From Verrucomicrobiota bacterium (GTDB lineage: Bacteria; Verrucomicrobiota; Kiritimatiellia; SS1-B-03-39; UBA6053): a stretch of 53,358 nucleotides of DNA. Positions 8,612 through 16,828 of the stretch are shown in pieces; the stretch's first letter is position 1, and every line of letters starts with the position of its first letter. The notes below the pieces were generated by a model. It worked only from the letters and a program-made list of their open reading frames with translations. It did not search any database and was not told the origin of the DNA. Location: positions 1 through 53,358 of the forward strand of contig JAFIGC010000024.1 in NCBI GenBank assembly GCA_020831635.1. The letters run 5' to 3'. The position numbers and the translations under genes were made by a program.

Positions 8612-9937
8612 ATGGGTATGAAATATTCTTATCTCCAAGCTTTCGGGTGGCTTTTGCTTTATGTTGTGATGATCCTGTCTCCGCTGTTGCTGGTGGTGGC
8701 GGGGCCGTTGCAGGCGGGTCGCGGATTTTGGATTGAGTTCGGGGTGGCGTTGGGGTTCATTGGTTTGGCGATGATGTGCGCCCAGTTTTTGATTACGGGA
8801 CGTTTTCGGGTGCTGGCTCAGGGCTTTGGCAGTGACAACCTTTTGCATTTTCATACGGCCACCGGGGTGGCGGGGATGTTGTTGGTGTTGGCGCATCCGG
8901 CGATTCTGCTGTGGGCGAACCCGGAATTCCGCGAATACTTGGATCCTTCGGTGAATTTGCCGCGGGTGTTGGCGTTGGTGCCGGCGACGATTTTCACGGT
9001 GTTGATCGTGGTGTTTTCGCTCTGGCGGATCCCATTCCGCCTGATGTATGAATGGTGGCGGGTTTCGCACGGGTTCATGTCGATGTTCGTGGTGTTCGTG
9101 GGCACGGTGCATGTGATGCAGGTGGGGCATCATACCCACTTGTGGTGGCAGAAGGGGTATGTGGTACTGTTTACCTGCGTGGCCTTGGGGGCGATTTTGC
9201 ATGTGCGGGTGATCCGTCCGTTCCGCATGAAAAAACGCGCATGGGAAATCGTGGAGGTTCGCCCGGAGCGGGGCGGGGCGACGACCTTGGTTTTGGAGGC
9301 CAAGGGACACGAGGGCATGGCCATTGAGGCGGGGCAGTACGCCTGGGTCACGGTGGGCGGTTCCCCGCATGGCCTTCAGCAGCATCCTTTTTCCTTTTCC
9401 AGTGGAGAGGCGGACCGCAAGCGCGTTTCTTTCACGGCCAAACCCGCCGGCGATTTCACCCGAACCTGGTCGGAGATGAAAGTGGGCACGCCGGTGTATA
9501 TGGACGGGCCGTACGGCGCCTTTACCCCTGAGAAAAAAAGCGATCGGGGGATGATTTTATTCGCGGGCGGGGTGGGGGTGACCCCGATCATGAGCATCTT
9601 GCGGACGTTGGCGGAGCGGGGCGATTCGCGGGAATGCATCCTCTTTTATGGCAACCGCACCTTTGAGGATGTGATTTTCCGTGAGGAACTCGAGGAACTG
9701 GAAAAGGTCCTGAATCTTCGGGTGATCCACGTGCTTTCGGATGCCGGTGAGGATTGGGAGGGGAACAAAGGCTATTTGGACCATGCCATGATGGAGAAGG
9801 AACTGCCGAAAGATTTGTTGGCCTATGATTATTACATCTGCGGTCCCGAGCCGATGATGAATCTGGTGGAGTCCGAGTTGGCGTCCACGAAAATTCCCTT
9901 GCCGCGTATCAAATCGGAACGTTTTCAAATCGTATAA
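8612..9937 (+). CDS. Ferric reductase-like membrane oxidoreductase (FAD/NAD domains)
   Basis: A 441-residue fusion of a ferric-reductase-like membrane domain (about six helices, residues 5-205) and a cytoplasmic ferredoxin-NADP reductase module. Histidines in HFHTATG, LAHPA, RVSHGF and TVHVMQVGHH are candidates for heme ligands. The reductase part has the FAD-binding QHPFSFSSG, the pyridine-nucleotide loop FAGGVGVTPIMS, and the terminal YYICGPEPMM. It probably moves electrons from NAD(P)H across the inner membrane; the acceptor (ferric iron, a periplasmic methionine-sulfoxide reductase, or another) is unknown. AGGCGG lies 8 bp before the ATG. The gene behind it (9949) is a tiny membrane peptide whose ribosome site overlaps this stop codon. 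Confidence 0.8.
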   Translation: MGMKYSYLQAFGWLLLYVVMILSPLLLVVAGPLQAGRGFWIEFGVALGFIGLAMMCAQFLITGRFRVLAQGFGSDNLLHFHTATGVAGMLLVLAHPAILLWANPEFREYLDPSVNLPRVLALVPATIFTVLIVVFSLWRIPFRLMYEWWRVSHGFMSMFVVFVGTVHVMQVGHHTHLWWQKGYVVLFTCVALGAILHVRVIRPFRMKKRAWEIVEVRPERGGATTLVLEAKGHEGMAIEAGQYAWVTVGGSPHGLQQHPFSFSSGEADRKRVSFTAKPAGDFTRTWSEMKVGTPVYMDGPYGAFTPEKKSDRGMILFAGGVGVTPIMSILRTLAERGDSRECILFYGNRTFEDVIFREELEELEKVLNLRVIHVLSDAGEDWEGNKGYLDHAMMEKELPKDLLAYDYYICGPEPMMNLVESELASTKIPLPRIKSERFQIV

Positions 9938-9948
9938 GGAGGATTCCC

Positions 9949-10056
9949 ATGTTTCACCGCGTGATGTTACATCAATATGTCTATCTGGTCGCCACGCTGC
10001 TGGCGCTGCTTTTTCTGTTGGCGGCGGCCGGGTTTGCATGGCTTCTGAATGGGTGA
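9949..10056 (+). CDS. Small single-span membrane protein, 35 residues
   Basis: A 35-codon frame encoding one membrane span (about residues 11-33, VYLVATLLALLFLLAAAGF) with a short polar/basic N-terminus (MFHRVMLHQY) and the end WLLNG. A near-perfect Shine-Dalgarno AGGAGG (9937-9942) lies 6 nt before the ATG and overlaps the stop of the ferric reductase-like gene, so the two are very likely co-translated. It resembles small accessory subunits of membrane oxidoreductases in layout. No family is recognised and the role as an assembly or stability subunit is inference. Confidence 0.6.
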   Translation: MFHRVMLHQYVYLVATLLALLFLLAAAGFAWLLNG

Positions 10057-10096
10057 GGATAAGGGATAAGGGATAAGGGATATGGGATACGGGATA
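10057..10096 (+). repeat. Tandem heptamer repeat GGATAAG
   Basis: Three perfect GGATAAG units followed by degenerate GGATATG, GGATACG and GGATAC. The repeat begins directly after the stop codon of the 35-residue peptide. It could vary in copy number by slippage. No gene frame crosses it. Confidence 0.85.
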
Positions 10097-10191
10097 CTCC
10101 GCACTCCGCACTTGTCATTGTCTCTCACAGAGGCGCAAAGGCATGGAGGGGAAGTGAGGAAAACCGACAAAGTTTGGGACAAAGGCAAAGG

Positions 10192-10236
10192 CCTTCCCCC
10201 TGCGCCCCTGCCGGTGCGGAGACCGGCGCTCCTGTC
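10192..10236. repeat. REP-like dispersed hairpin, copy B
   Basis: GCCGGT (10210-10215), loop GCGGAG, ACCGGC (10222-10227). It shares the loop and the C-rich flanks with copy A at 1-45. The one stem difference between the copies is compensated on the other arm (G-C here, A-T there). Confidence 0.65.
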
Positions 10237-10309
10237 CCGTTCGCCCCGATAAAGCCAGGCCACCAAACTAACTTCAACTGGGTATCCCGCGCGGGGGCGC
10301 GGGTTTAGC

Positions 10310-10491
10310 TGGGAAAAGCCTTCGGCCACTTTCGCTTCAATCCATCTGGCTTATGGGAGACCGGGCTCTTCAGCTTGCGTCGGATTTTGCGATTTCGGGG
10401 GGCTAACGCATCTTCTGATGGTGCCGTCCCCCCGAAAGCGCGAAAGGCGGCGTGAGATCAAGAGTCCGGTCTCCCCCGAAGGCTTTTCCCC
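10310..10491 (+). ncRNA. Candidate 182-nt rod-shaped structured RNA
   Basis: A closing stem pairs 10310-10325 with 10476-10491 (15 of 16). A one-sided 29-nt bulge (10326-10354) follows. Then 10355-10402 pairs with 10428-10475 over 48 positions: 38 Watson-Crick, 5 G-U if the plus strand is transcribed, 5 mismatches. The apical loop is 25 nt (10403-10427). The non-Watson-Crick positions favouring G-U in plus-strand RNA suggest selection on the RNA rather than on the DNA. Length and rod shape with a bulge recall 6S RNA, but no conserved 6S sequence was recognised and the bulge lacks a 3-prime side. A miniature inverted-repeat element is the main alternative. The structure ends about 180 nt before gatC. 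Confidence 0.45.
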
Positions 10492-10669
10492 ATTTTCTAG
10501 TTCCGCAAACACCTTCTGACTTATATTTTAAAAGCCATGCCAGAAGCAAGAACCCTTCTCCACCAAGTTTTCTTCCATAAAATAGATTTTCGAACTGGCT
10601 CTGGATCTTTGCCATGAATCCGCCATGAATCGCTTGACCTCCCGCGTTTCTCTCTGTACGGAACGCGCC

Positions 10670-10972
10670 ATGAGTGATCCTGATACAGACCATATCGACG
10701 TGCGGTACGTGGCCAATTTGGCGCGCATTGATTTGACGGACGCGGAAATCGAACGCCTGACGGGCGAACTGGACCAGATCCTGTCTTTTGTGCATCAATT
10801 GGACATGCTCGATCTGGCTGGCGTGGAGCCGCTTTCGCATCCGCATCCCATTTCCAATGTGTTTCGCGAGGATGTGCCTGGGGACTGTTTGGACCGGGAG
10901 GATGTGCTCGAAAACGCCCCGGCCACGGTGCAACAGTTGATCCGGGTTCCGCAAATGATGGGGGAATCATGA
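10670..10972 (+). CDS. gatC: GatC, subunit C of Asp/Glu-tRNA amidotransferase
   Basis: A 100-residue small subunit that stabilises GatA on GatB in the GatCAB complex, which converts misacylated Glu-tRNA(Gln) and/or Asp-tRNA(Asn). The conserved start VRYVANLARIDLTD and the C-terminal block around DVPG...VLENAP are present. The ATG at 10670 is chosen because family members start with a few polar residues before the VxxVAxLARI helix. The upstream in-frame ATG at 10625 would add 15 residues with no homologous match. It heads gatC-gatA-gatB, with a 43-bp gap to gatA. Confidence 0.92.
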   Translation: MSDPDTDHIDVRYVANLARIDLTDAEIERLTGELDQILSFVHQLDMLDLAGVEPLSHPHPISNVFREDVPGDCLDREDVLENAPATVQQLIRVPQMMGES

Positions 10973-11015
10973 GGGGATTTCAGGGTGTTTGTCTTCGGAT
11001 TCGGGAGGCTGGACA

Positions 11016-12503
11016 ATGAGTGATTTGTACGCGAAAAGCCTGCGCGAACTCCGGGCCTTGATGGACGCGGGGGATTGTTCCTCCCGGGACATCGTTCAGT
11101 CCCTGCACGAGCGCATCGAGGCGGTGGATGGGGCCGTGGGCGCTTATTTGGAGCGCGATTTGCAAAATGCATTGAAACAGGCGGCGGCGGCGGACGAACG
11201 CCGCGCGGCGGGGGAGAAAGGAGCGATGCTGGGCATTCCGGTGGCCATCAAGGATTTGCTGAACGTCAAGGGTCAGTCCTGCCGCTGCGGGTCCAAATTG
11301 CTGGAGGGCTATGTGTCTCCGTACGACGCCACCTGCATCGCGAAATTGCGGGCGGCGGGGGCGGTGATGTACGGTCGGGTGAACATGGACGAGTTCGCCA
11401 TGGGCGCCTCCACGGAAAATTCCGCATTGGGTCTGACCCGCAATCCGTGGGATTTGCAGCGGGTGCCCGGGGGGTCCAGCGGAGGGAGCGCGGCGGCGGT
11501 GGCGGCGGACGCGGCCATCGTTTCGCTGGGCAGCGATACCGGCGGCAGTGTCCGCCAGCCCGCGTCTTTTTGCGGTTGCGTGGGGTTGAAGCCCGGATAC
11601 GGGCGGGTGAGCCGTTACGGTCTGACCGCCTTCGCCAGTTCGCTGGATCAGGTGGGGGTCTTGTCCAAAACCGTGGCCGACGCCGCCGACACTTTTGGCT
11701 GCATTGGCGGATACGATCCCCGCGACAGCACCTCGGTCCGGCAGGCGTTGCCCGATGTTTCCGGAGCTTTTTCAGGGGAACTCAAGGGCATGAAGGTGGG
11801 GGTGGCGGAAGAATTTTTCGGGGTGGGCGTGGACCCGGAGGTGGAAGCGGCGGTGCGCAAGGCCATTGAGCATGTGGCCGGACTGGGCGCGGAAATCGTG
11901 CCCGTTTCGTTTCCGCATTTGCAGTACGCGGTGGCGGCCTATTACATCATTGCCCCGGCGGAGGCCTCCACCAACCTGGCCCGTTTTGACGGGGTGCGTT
12001 ATGGCGCCCGTGTGGATGCGGATGATCCGGTGGAAATGATGAAACGCACCCGCGAGGCCGGGTTTGGGCCCGAAGTGAAGCGGCGTATCCTCTTGGGGAC
12101 GTACGTGTTGAGTTCCGGGTATTACGATGCCTACTACGTAAAAGCTCTGAAAGCCCGGGCTTTGATCAAACGCGATTTTGATCAGGTGTTTTCCGCCTGT
12201 GACGTGCTGTTGGGTCCGGTTTCCCCCACGCCCGCCTATCGAATTGGTGAGGAGATCAACGATCCGCTGACCATGTACAAGGGCGATATCTGCACCATTC
12301 CCGCCAATTTGGCCGGGGGCAGCGGCATGTCGGTGCCGTGCGGATTCAGTTCCGAGGGGCTGCCCATCGGCTTGCAGATTCTCGCCCCCGCATTTTCCGA
12401 AGACCGCCTGTTCCGGGTGGGCCATGCCTACGAGCAAAGCACGGACTGGCATTTACGCAAACCGCAACTTTCCGCATCCCGCCGCAAAACCGGGGACAAC
12501 TGA
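11016..12503 (+). CDS. gatA: GatA, glutamine amidase subunit of GatCAB
   Basis: A 495-residue amidase-signature enzyme that releases ammonia from glutamine and channels it to GatB. With the start at 11016 the catalytic triad falls at Lys79, Ser154 and Ser178, the same numbers as in Staphylococcus aureus GatA, in the motifs VAIKDLL, GGSSGGSAAA and SDTGGSVRQP. A clear ribosome site GGAGG (11004-11008) supports this ATG over an upstream GTG at 10989. It lies between gatC and gatB, with 18 bp to the latter. Complete and typical. Confidence 0.97.
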   Translation: MSDLYAKSLRELRALMDAGDCSSRDIVQSLHERIEAVDGAVGAYLERDLQNALKQAAAADERRAAGEKGAMLGIPVAIKDLLNVKGQSCRCGSKLLEGYVSPYDATCIAKLRAAGAVMYGRVNMDEFAMGASTENSALGLTRNPWDLQRVPGGSSGGSAAAVAADAAIVSLGSDTGGSVRQPASFCGCVGLKPGYGRVSRYGLTAFASSLDQVGVLSKTVADAADTFGCIGGYDPRDSTSVRQALPDVSGAFSGELKGMKVGVAEEFFGVGVDPEVEAAVRKAIEHVAGLGAEIVPVSFPHLQYAVAAYYIIAPAEASTNLARFDGVRYGARVDADDPVEMMKRTREAGFGPEVKRRILLGTYVLSSGYYDAYYVKALKARALIKRDFDQVFSACDVLLGPVSPTPAYRIGEEINDPLTMYKGDICTIPANLAGGSGMSVPCGFSSEGLPIGLQILAPAFSEDRLFRVGHAYEQSTDWHLRKPQLSASRRKTGDN

Positions 12504-12521
12504 TCACGCGATAAACTCATT

Positions 12522-13952
12522 ATGCCTCTTCAAGCCACCATAGGACTCGAAACCCACGTACAACTGAACACCCGGACCAAAATCTGGTGTTCCTGTCCGG
12601 TGAATGCCGACGCGCCGCCGAATACGGCGGTGTGCCCGGTTTGCCTGGGGTATCCGGGTTCCTTGCCGGTGCTCAACCGGGAAGCTGTGCGCAAAACCGT
12701 GATCACGGGGCTGTTGCTGGGTTGTGAAATCCCGAAGTTCAGCAAACACGACCGCAAGAGCTATTTTTATCCGGACATGCCCAAGGATTATCAGATCACC
12801 CAATACGATCAACCTTTGTGTCTGGGAGGCGGATTGGAAATTGAAGTCGGGGGACGGAAAAAATACGTACGCATCAACCGGATTCACTTGGAGGAGGACG
12901 TGGGCAAATCCACGCATTTGGCCAGTGCGAGCGGCATTGACTACAACCGTGCGGGCACGCCGTTGATGGAAATCGTGACCGAACCGGACTTGGCCAACGA
13001 GGACGAAGCCTTCGCCTATCTGACCGCCCTCAAGCGCATTTTGCAATATGGGGACGTGAGTCACTGCAATTTGGAGCAGGGCAATATCCGTTGCGACATC
13101 AACGTCAGCGTGGCCGAGGCGGGGGCGAAAAAATTGGGGGTCAAGGCCGAAATCAAGAACATGAACACCTTCCGCGGGGTGCACCGGGCCTTGGCGTATG
13201 AGATCAAACGGCAGCTCAAAGCCGTGGGGCAGGGGGAGACCTTGGTGCAGGAGACCCGTCGTTGGGATGACGACCGGGGGGTGACCCAGTCCATGCGGGG
13301 CAAAGAGGACGCGCACGATTACCGCTATTTTCCCGACCCCGATTTGGCGGGCATTGTCCTGACCGTCGAACAGATCGAAGCGTGGCGGTCGGGTTTGCCC
13401 GAGTTGCCCGACCGGCGGCGCGCGCGTTTCGTGGAATCCCTGGGCTTGCCCGAGGGAGACGCGGAAGTGCTGGTGGCGGACAAAGACGTGGCCGATTATT
13501 TCGAGCAGGTCGCGGCCGCGTCCGGGGGAAATGCCAAGGCCGCCGCCAACTGGGTGATGAGCGAAGTGATGCGGGTGTTGTCCGAAAGCGGCGAAAACGT
13601 GACCTCCCTGAAAGTGCGCCCCGGGGATATCGGGGCGCTGATTCGTCTGGTGGACGCCGGGACTTTGAACAGCACCAAGGCCAAGGAAGTGTTTGCCATT
13701 TTGCTTGAGGAAGGGGGCGATCCCCACGAAATCGTCAAAACCCGGGGGCTGGCGCAGGTCAGTGATCAGGGGGCGATAAAAGCTTTTGTTCGACAAGTGG
13801 TTGACGAAAATCCAAAGGTGGTGGAAGATTACTTGGGCGGTAAACCGGCCGCCCTCCAATTTCTCATGGGCCAGGTCATGCGTTTGAGTCGTGGCAAGGC
13901 CAATCCGCCCATGGTGCTCGAACTTTTAAAAGAAATGCTTGCCGAAAGTTAG
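12522..13952 (+). CDS. gatB: GatB, kinase/transamidase subunit of GatCAB
   Basis: A 476-residue subunit that activates the mischarged tRNA with ATP and amidates it. Features: the N-terminal IGLETHVQL signature, a zinc-type cysteine set (CSCP and CPVCLG), the DRKSYFYPDMPKDYQI segment, the LEEDVGKS and YNRAGTPLMEIV motifs of the active site, and the C-terminal helical/YqeY-like tail (about 330-476) that contacts tRNA. Full length for the family. The presence of GatCAB suggests that GlnRS and/or AsnRS may be missing from the genome; this cannot be decided from the window. Confidence 0.97.
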   Translation: MPLQATIGLETHVQLNTRTKIWCSCPVNADAPPNTAVCPVCLGYPGSLPVLNREAVRKTVITGLLLGCEIPKFSKHDRKSYFYPDMPKDYQITQYDQPLCLGGGLEIEVGGRKKYVRINRIHLEEDVGKSTHLASASGIDYNRAGTPLMEIVTEPDLANEDEAFAYLTALKRILQYGDVSHCNLEQGNIRCDINVSVAEAGAKKLGVKAEIKNMNTFRGVHRALAYEIKRQLKAVGQGETLVQETRRWDDDRGVTQSMRGKEDAHDYRYFPDPDLAGIVLTVEQIEAWRSGLPELPDRRRARFVESLGLPEGDAEVLVADKDVADYFEQVAAASGGNAKAAANWVMSEVMRVLSESGENVTSLKVRPGDIGALIRLVDAGTLNSTKAKEVFAILLEEGGDPHEIVKTRGLAQVSDQGAIKAFVRQVVDENPKVVEDYLGGKPAALQFLMGQVMRLSRGKANPPMVLELLKEMLAES

Positions 13953-14008
13953 GTTGATAGGCTAGCGTAGGCCACGAACCGTATCTTCAACTCCCAAAGG
14001 ACGACATT

Positions 14009-15727
14009 TTGACACCCAACGACGAATACACATTGGAGACCCTGCTGCAGGCGGGCATGATTGACGAGGCGATCGCCAGCAAAGCCTCGACGCTTGCCGA
14101 TGAGAAAGGCAAGAGTGTCACCGAAGTGCTGGAGGAATCCGGCATGGTGACCGCCGAGGAAATCATTCAGGTCATGGCCGAGCACTATGGCATGGAAGTG
14201 GTGTCTCTGCGGGAGATTGACGTGGACCAGGAAGTGATTGACTGCGTACCCGCCGATTTGGCGATGCGGCATTTGATTTTACCGGTTTGGAAACGGGGCA
14301 ACGAATTGACGGTGGCGATTTCCGACCCGCAGGATTTGGATACGCTCGACAGTGTGCGGTATTCGCTTCCCTACGATGTGGTGCCCGTGGTGGCCTCCAA
14401 GAAAGAAATCAAATCCGCGGTCAATCTCTTTTACGGCGGCGGCGGCGGCGGGCGGATCGGTTCCGCGCTTCAGGAACTCACCGAAGCCACCATTTCCGGA
14501 ATTGCCACGGACGAAACCCGGGAGTTGTTTGGGGACATGGAAGACGTGACCGAAGAGGACGCGCCCATCATCAAATTGGTGAGTTTGATTATCATTGAGG
14601 CCTTCCGCAAGCGCGCTTCGGACATTCACATCGAGCCCATGGAGAAGAAGCTGCGGGTACGTTATCGCATTGACGGGGTCCTACAAGAAGTGGACAGTCC
14701 GCCCAAACGCCTGCAGTCCGCGATCATTCAGCGACTGAAAATCATGTCCAACATGAAAATCGCCGAAAAGCGGGTTTGTCAGGACGGGCGCATTCAGATC
14801 AACGTCATGGGTCGCGATCTCGACCTCCGCGTGTCCGCGGTGCCCTCCAACCACGGCGAATCCATCGTCATGCGTATTTTGGACAAAGACAGTTTGAAAC
14901 TGGGGCTGCCGGAATTGGGATTCTTCACCGACGACCAGCAAACTTTCCGCCACATGATTGGCTTGGCCGACGGGATTGTGTTGGTGACCGGGCCCACCGG
15001 GTCCGGCAAAACCACGACCCTGTATTCTTGTCTGAACGAAATCAACAAGCCCGACCGCAAAATCATCACCGTGGAAGACCCGGTGGAATACCAGCTCAGC
15101 GGCATCAACCAAGTGCACGTGCGTTCGGACATCGGTCTGTCCTTTTCCGCGGCCCTGCGGTCCATTCTTCGGCAGGCGCCCAACATCATCATGATCGGGG
15201 AAATCCGAGACTTGGAAACCGCCGAAATTGCCGTGAACGCGTCGCTGACCGGTCACTTGGTGTTCAGCACCCTGCACACCAACGACGCCCCCAGCGCCAT
15301 CACCCGTTTGATTGACATTGGGGTGAAGCCCTTTTTGGTGGCCTCGTCGTTGCGGGGCATCATGGCCCAACGTTTGGTGCGGAAAAATTGTTCCAAGTGC
15401 GTGAAGCCCTACAATGCCACGGATCGGGAGTTGCGTTCGCTCGGACAACTGGCCGCCCAAGTGGAAGACATCCAGCTGGCCCGCGGGGAAGGGTGCCCCG
15501 ATTGCAACCACACCGGGTATTCCGGACGGATCGGGATTTTCGAAATTTTCGCCATCACCGAAGAAGTGCAACACATGATCTACGGAGGCGTGGATTCCGG
15601 GGAATTGCGCCGCAAAGCCCGCGAATTGGGCATGCGGACGTTGCGCGAAGACGGGTTGCGGAAAGTGATTGCCGGACAAACCACCTTGGAAGAAGTCTTC
15701 CGGGTTACCATGGGAGATGCTGAATAA
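14009..15727 (+). CDS. pilB: PilB/GspE-type pilus assembly ATPase (first copy)
   Basis: A 572-residue hexameric ATPase powering pilin or pseudopilin polymerisation at the inner membrane. It has an N-terminal MshEN/T2SSE_N domain (about 5-140), a hexaglycine linker encoded by a GGC repeat (14435-14452), then the ATPase: RASDIHIEP, Walker [12 protein letters not shown] near 330-340, Walker [10 protein letters not shown], the His box [13 protein letters not shown], and a zinc tetracysteine CSKC...CPDC. The start is TTG at 14009, with AAAGGA at 13996-14001. The segment before Walker B reads RQAPN instead of the common RQDPD seen in the two neighbouring ATPases. Its stop overlaps the pilT start. 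PilB versus GspE cannot be settled by sequence alone. Confidence 0.9.
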   Translation: MTPNDEYTLETLLQAGMIDEAIASKASTLADEKGKSVTEVLEESGMVTAEEIIQVMAEHYGMEVVSLREIDVDQEVIDCVPADLAMRHLILPVWKRGNELTVAISDPQDLDTLDSVRYSLPYDVVPVVASKKEIKSAVNLFYGGGGGGRIGSALQELTEATISGIATDETRELFGDMEDVTEEDAPIIKLVSLIIIEAFRKRASDIHIEPMEKKLRVRYRIDGVLQEVDSPPKRLQSAIIQRLKIMSNMKIAEKRVCQDGRIQINVMGRDLDLRVSAVPSNHGESIVMRILDKDSLKLGLPELGFFTDDQQTFRHMIGLADGIVLVTGPTGSGKTTTLYSCLNEINKPDRKIITVEDPVEYQLSGINQVHVRSDIGLSFSAALRSILRQAPNIIMIGEIRDLETAEIAVNASLTGHLVFSTLHTNDAPSAITRLIDIGVKPFLVASSLRGIMAQRLVRKNCSKCVKPYNATDRELRSLGQLAAQVEDIQLARGEGCPDCNHTGYSGRIGIFEIFAITEEVQHMIYGGVDSGELRRKARELGMRTLREDGLRKVIAGQTTLEEVFRVTMGDAE

Positions 15728-16806
15728 TGACCTTATCCGCAAGAGAAGTGAACATGGAGGACCTCCTCACCTTGGTGGTGGAAGAAGGGGCGTCGGATTT
15801 GCACATCGAAGTCGACAGTCCTCCGGTTCTACGCATTCATGGACATCTCAATCCCTTGGAAACCGAACCCCTGCGTCCGGACGACACGGACCGCCTAATG
15901 CGCGCCATCACCAGCGAAGACAATATCGCCCACCTCATGGAATCCGGTGGCGCCGACTTTGGTTTCGGCTTCAAAGACCTCGCCCGTTTCCGCGTGAGTA
16001 TTTTCAAGCAAAAAGGCGCCGTGGGCATGGTTTTGCGTCAAATTCCCAACGATCTTTTGACCTTGGAGCAGATCGGGCTGCCCCCACAGACCAAAGAACT
16101 GTTATACCGCCCCAAAGGATTGATTTTGGTGACCGGCCCCACGGGTTCCGGTAAATCGACCACCCTCGCAAGCATGATCAACATCATCAACGAGGAGCGC
16201 GACACCCACATCATCACCGTGGAAGACCCCATCGAATTTTATCACGAACACAAAACCAGCTTGGTCATCCAGCGGGAGGTTGGTGTGGACGTGGGCTCGT
16301 TCAAGCGGGCTTTGGTCAGTTCCTTGCGCCAGGACCCCGACGTAATTCTGGTGGGGGAAATGCGGGATTTGGATACCATGGAAGCGGCGATTACCGCCGC
16401 CGAAACCGGACACTTGGTGTTTGCCACCTTGCATACCACCGGGGCCGCGCGTACCGTGGACCGGATTGTGGACGCGTTTCCCACCAACCAACAGGAACAA
16501 ATCCGCACCCAGCTCGCTTCCACGCTTCAGGCCGTGATTTCCCAGGTGTTGTTGCCCCGCATCGACAAGGAAGGTCGGGTGGCCGCCTTCGAAATTATGA
16601 TTTCCACGCCCGGCATTCAGGCTTTGATTCGCGACAACAAAACCTTCCGCATCACCTCCGATATTCAAACCGGCGCACGGCATGGCATGGTCACTCTGGA
16701 CACCTCCCTGCTCACCCTGTACCGCAGAGGGGTCATCAGCTTTGAAAACATGATTCTCAAAGCCAATGATCCCGAGTCCCTCGCGCAAAAAGTTCAGGCA
16801 GGCTAA
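15727..16806 (+). CDS. pilT: PilT-type pilus retraction ATPase
   Basis: A 359-residue retraction ATPase of twitching-type pili. It lacks the N-terminal MshEN domain and zinc cluster of PilB. Motifs: GASDLHIEV, Walker [12 protein letters not shown] (about 135-145), the Asp box [11 protein letters not shown], Walker [11 protein letters not shown] with the PilT-typical MRD, and [13 protein letters not shown] followed by the AIRNLIRE-region equivalent ([13 protein letters not shown]). It depolymerises pilin, which argues for a dynamic type IV pilus and not only a type II secretion pseudopilus. It overlaps the preceding ATPase by TAATG. An alternative ATG at 15754 lies nearer the conserved region. 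Confidence 0.92.
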   Translation: MTLSAREVNMEDLLTLVVEEGASDLHIEVDSPPVLRIHGHLNPLETEPLRPDDTDRLMRAITSEDNIAHLMESGGADFGFGFKDLARFRVSIFKQKGAVGMVLRQIPNDLLTLEQIGLPPQTKELLYRPKGLILVTGPTGSGKSTTLASMINIINEERDTHIITVEDPIEFYHEHKTSLVIQREVGVDVGSFKRALVSSLRQDPDVILVGEMRDLDTMEAAITAAETGHLVFATLHTTGAARTVDRIVDAFPTNQQEQIRTQLASTLQAVISQVLLPRIDKEGRVAAFEIMISTPGIQALIRDNKTFRITSDIQTGARHGMVTLDTSLLTLYRRGVISFENMILKANDPESLAQKVQAG

Positions 16807-16828
16807 CCTTACTTCCCCTTAAAACCTT

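Larger units (their letters stand above)
10057..10669. other. Non-coding region with repeats and a structured-RNA candidate
   Basis: About 600 bp without a credible gene. In order it holds a heptamer repeat (10057-10096), a purine-rich string around 10121-10150 (CTCACAGAGGCGCAAAGG) of a kind I recall as scattered between genes in PVC genomes, REP-like copy B (10192-10236), a GC-rich 6-bp hairpin (10286-10303), and a long rod-like structure (10310-10491). AT-rich sequence then leads to gatC. A weak promoter-like pair, TTGACC (10634-10639) and TACGGA (10657-10662) with 17-bp spacing, lies directly before the preferred gatC start. Confidence 0.65.

Noticed and set aside
10286-10303. CCCGCG-CGGGGG-CGCGGG hairpin as an intrinsic terminator
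   Set aside because: A perfect 6-bp stem, but only TTTA follows and no gene ends nearby; kept as part of the intergenic description.
14434-14452. GGC repeat in pilB as a phase-variation site
   Set aside because: A trinucleotide repeat changes only linker length and keeps the frame; unlike the G11 tract it would not switch the gene off.
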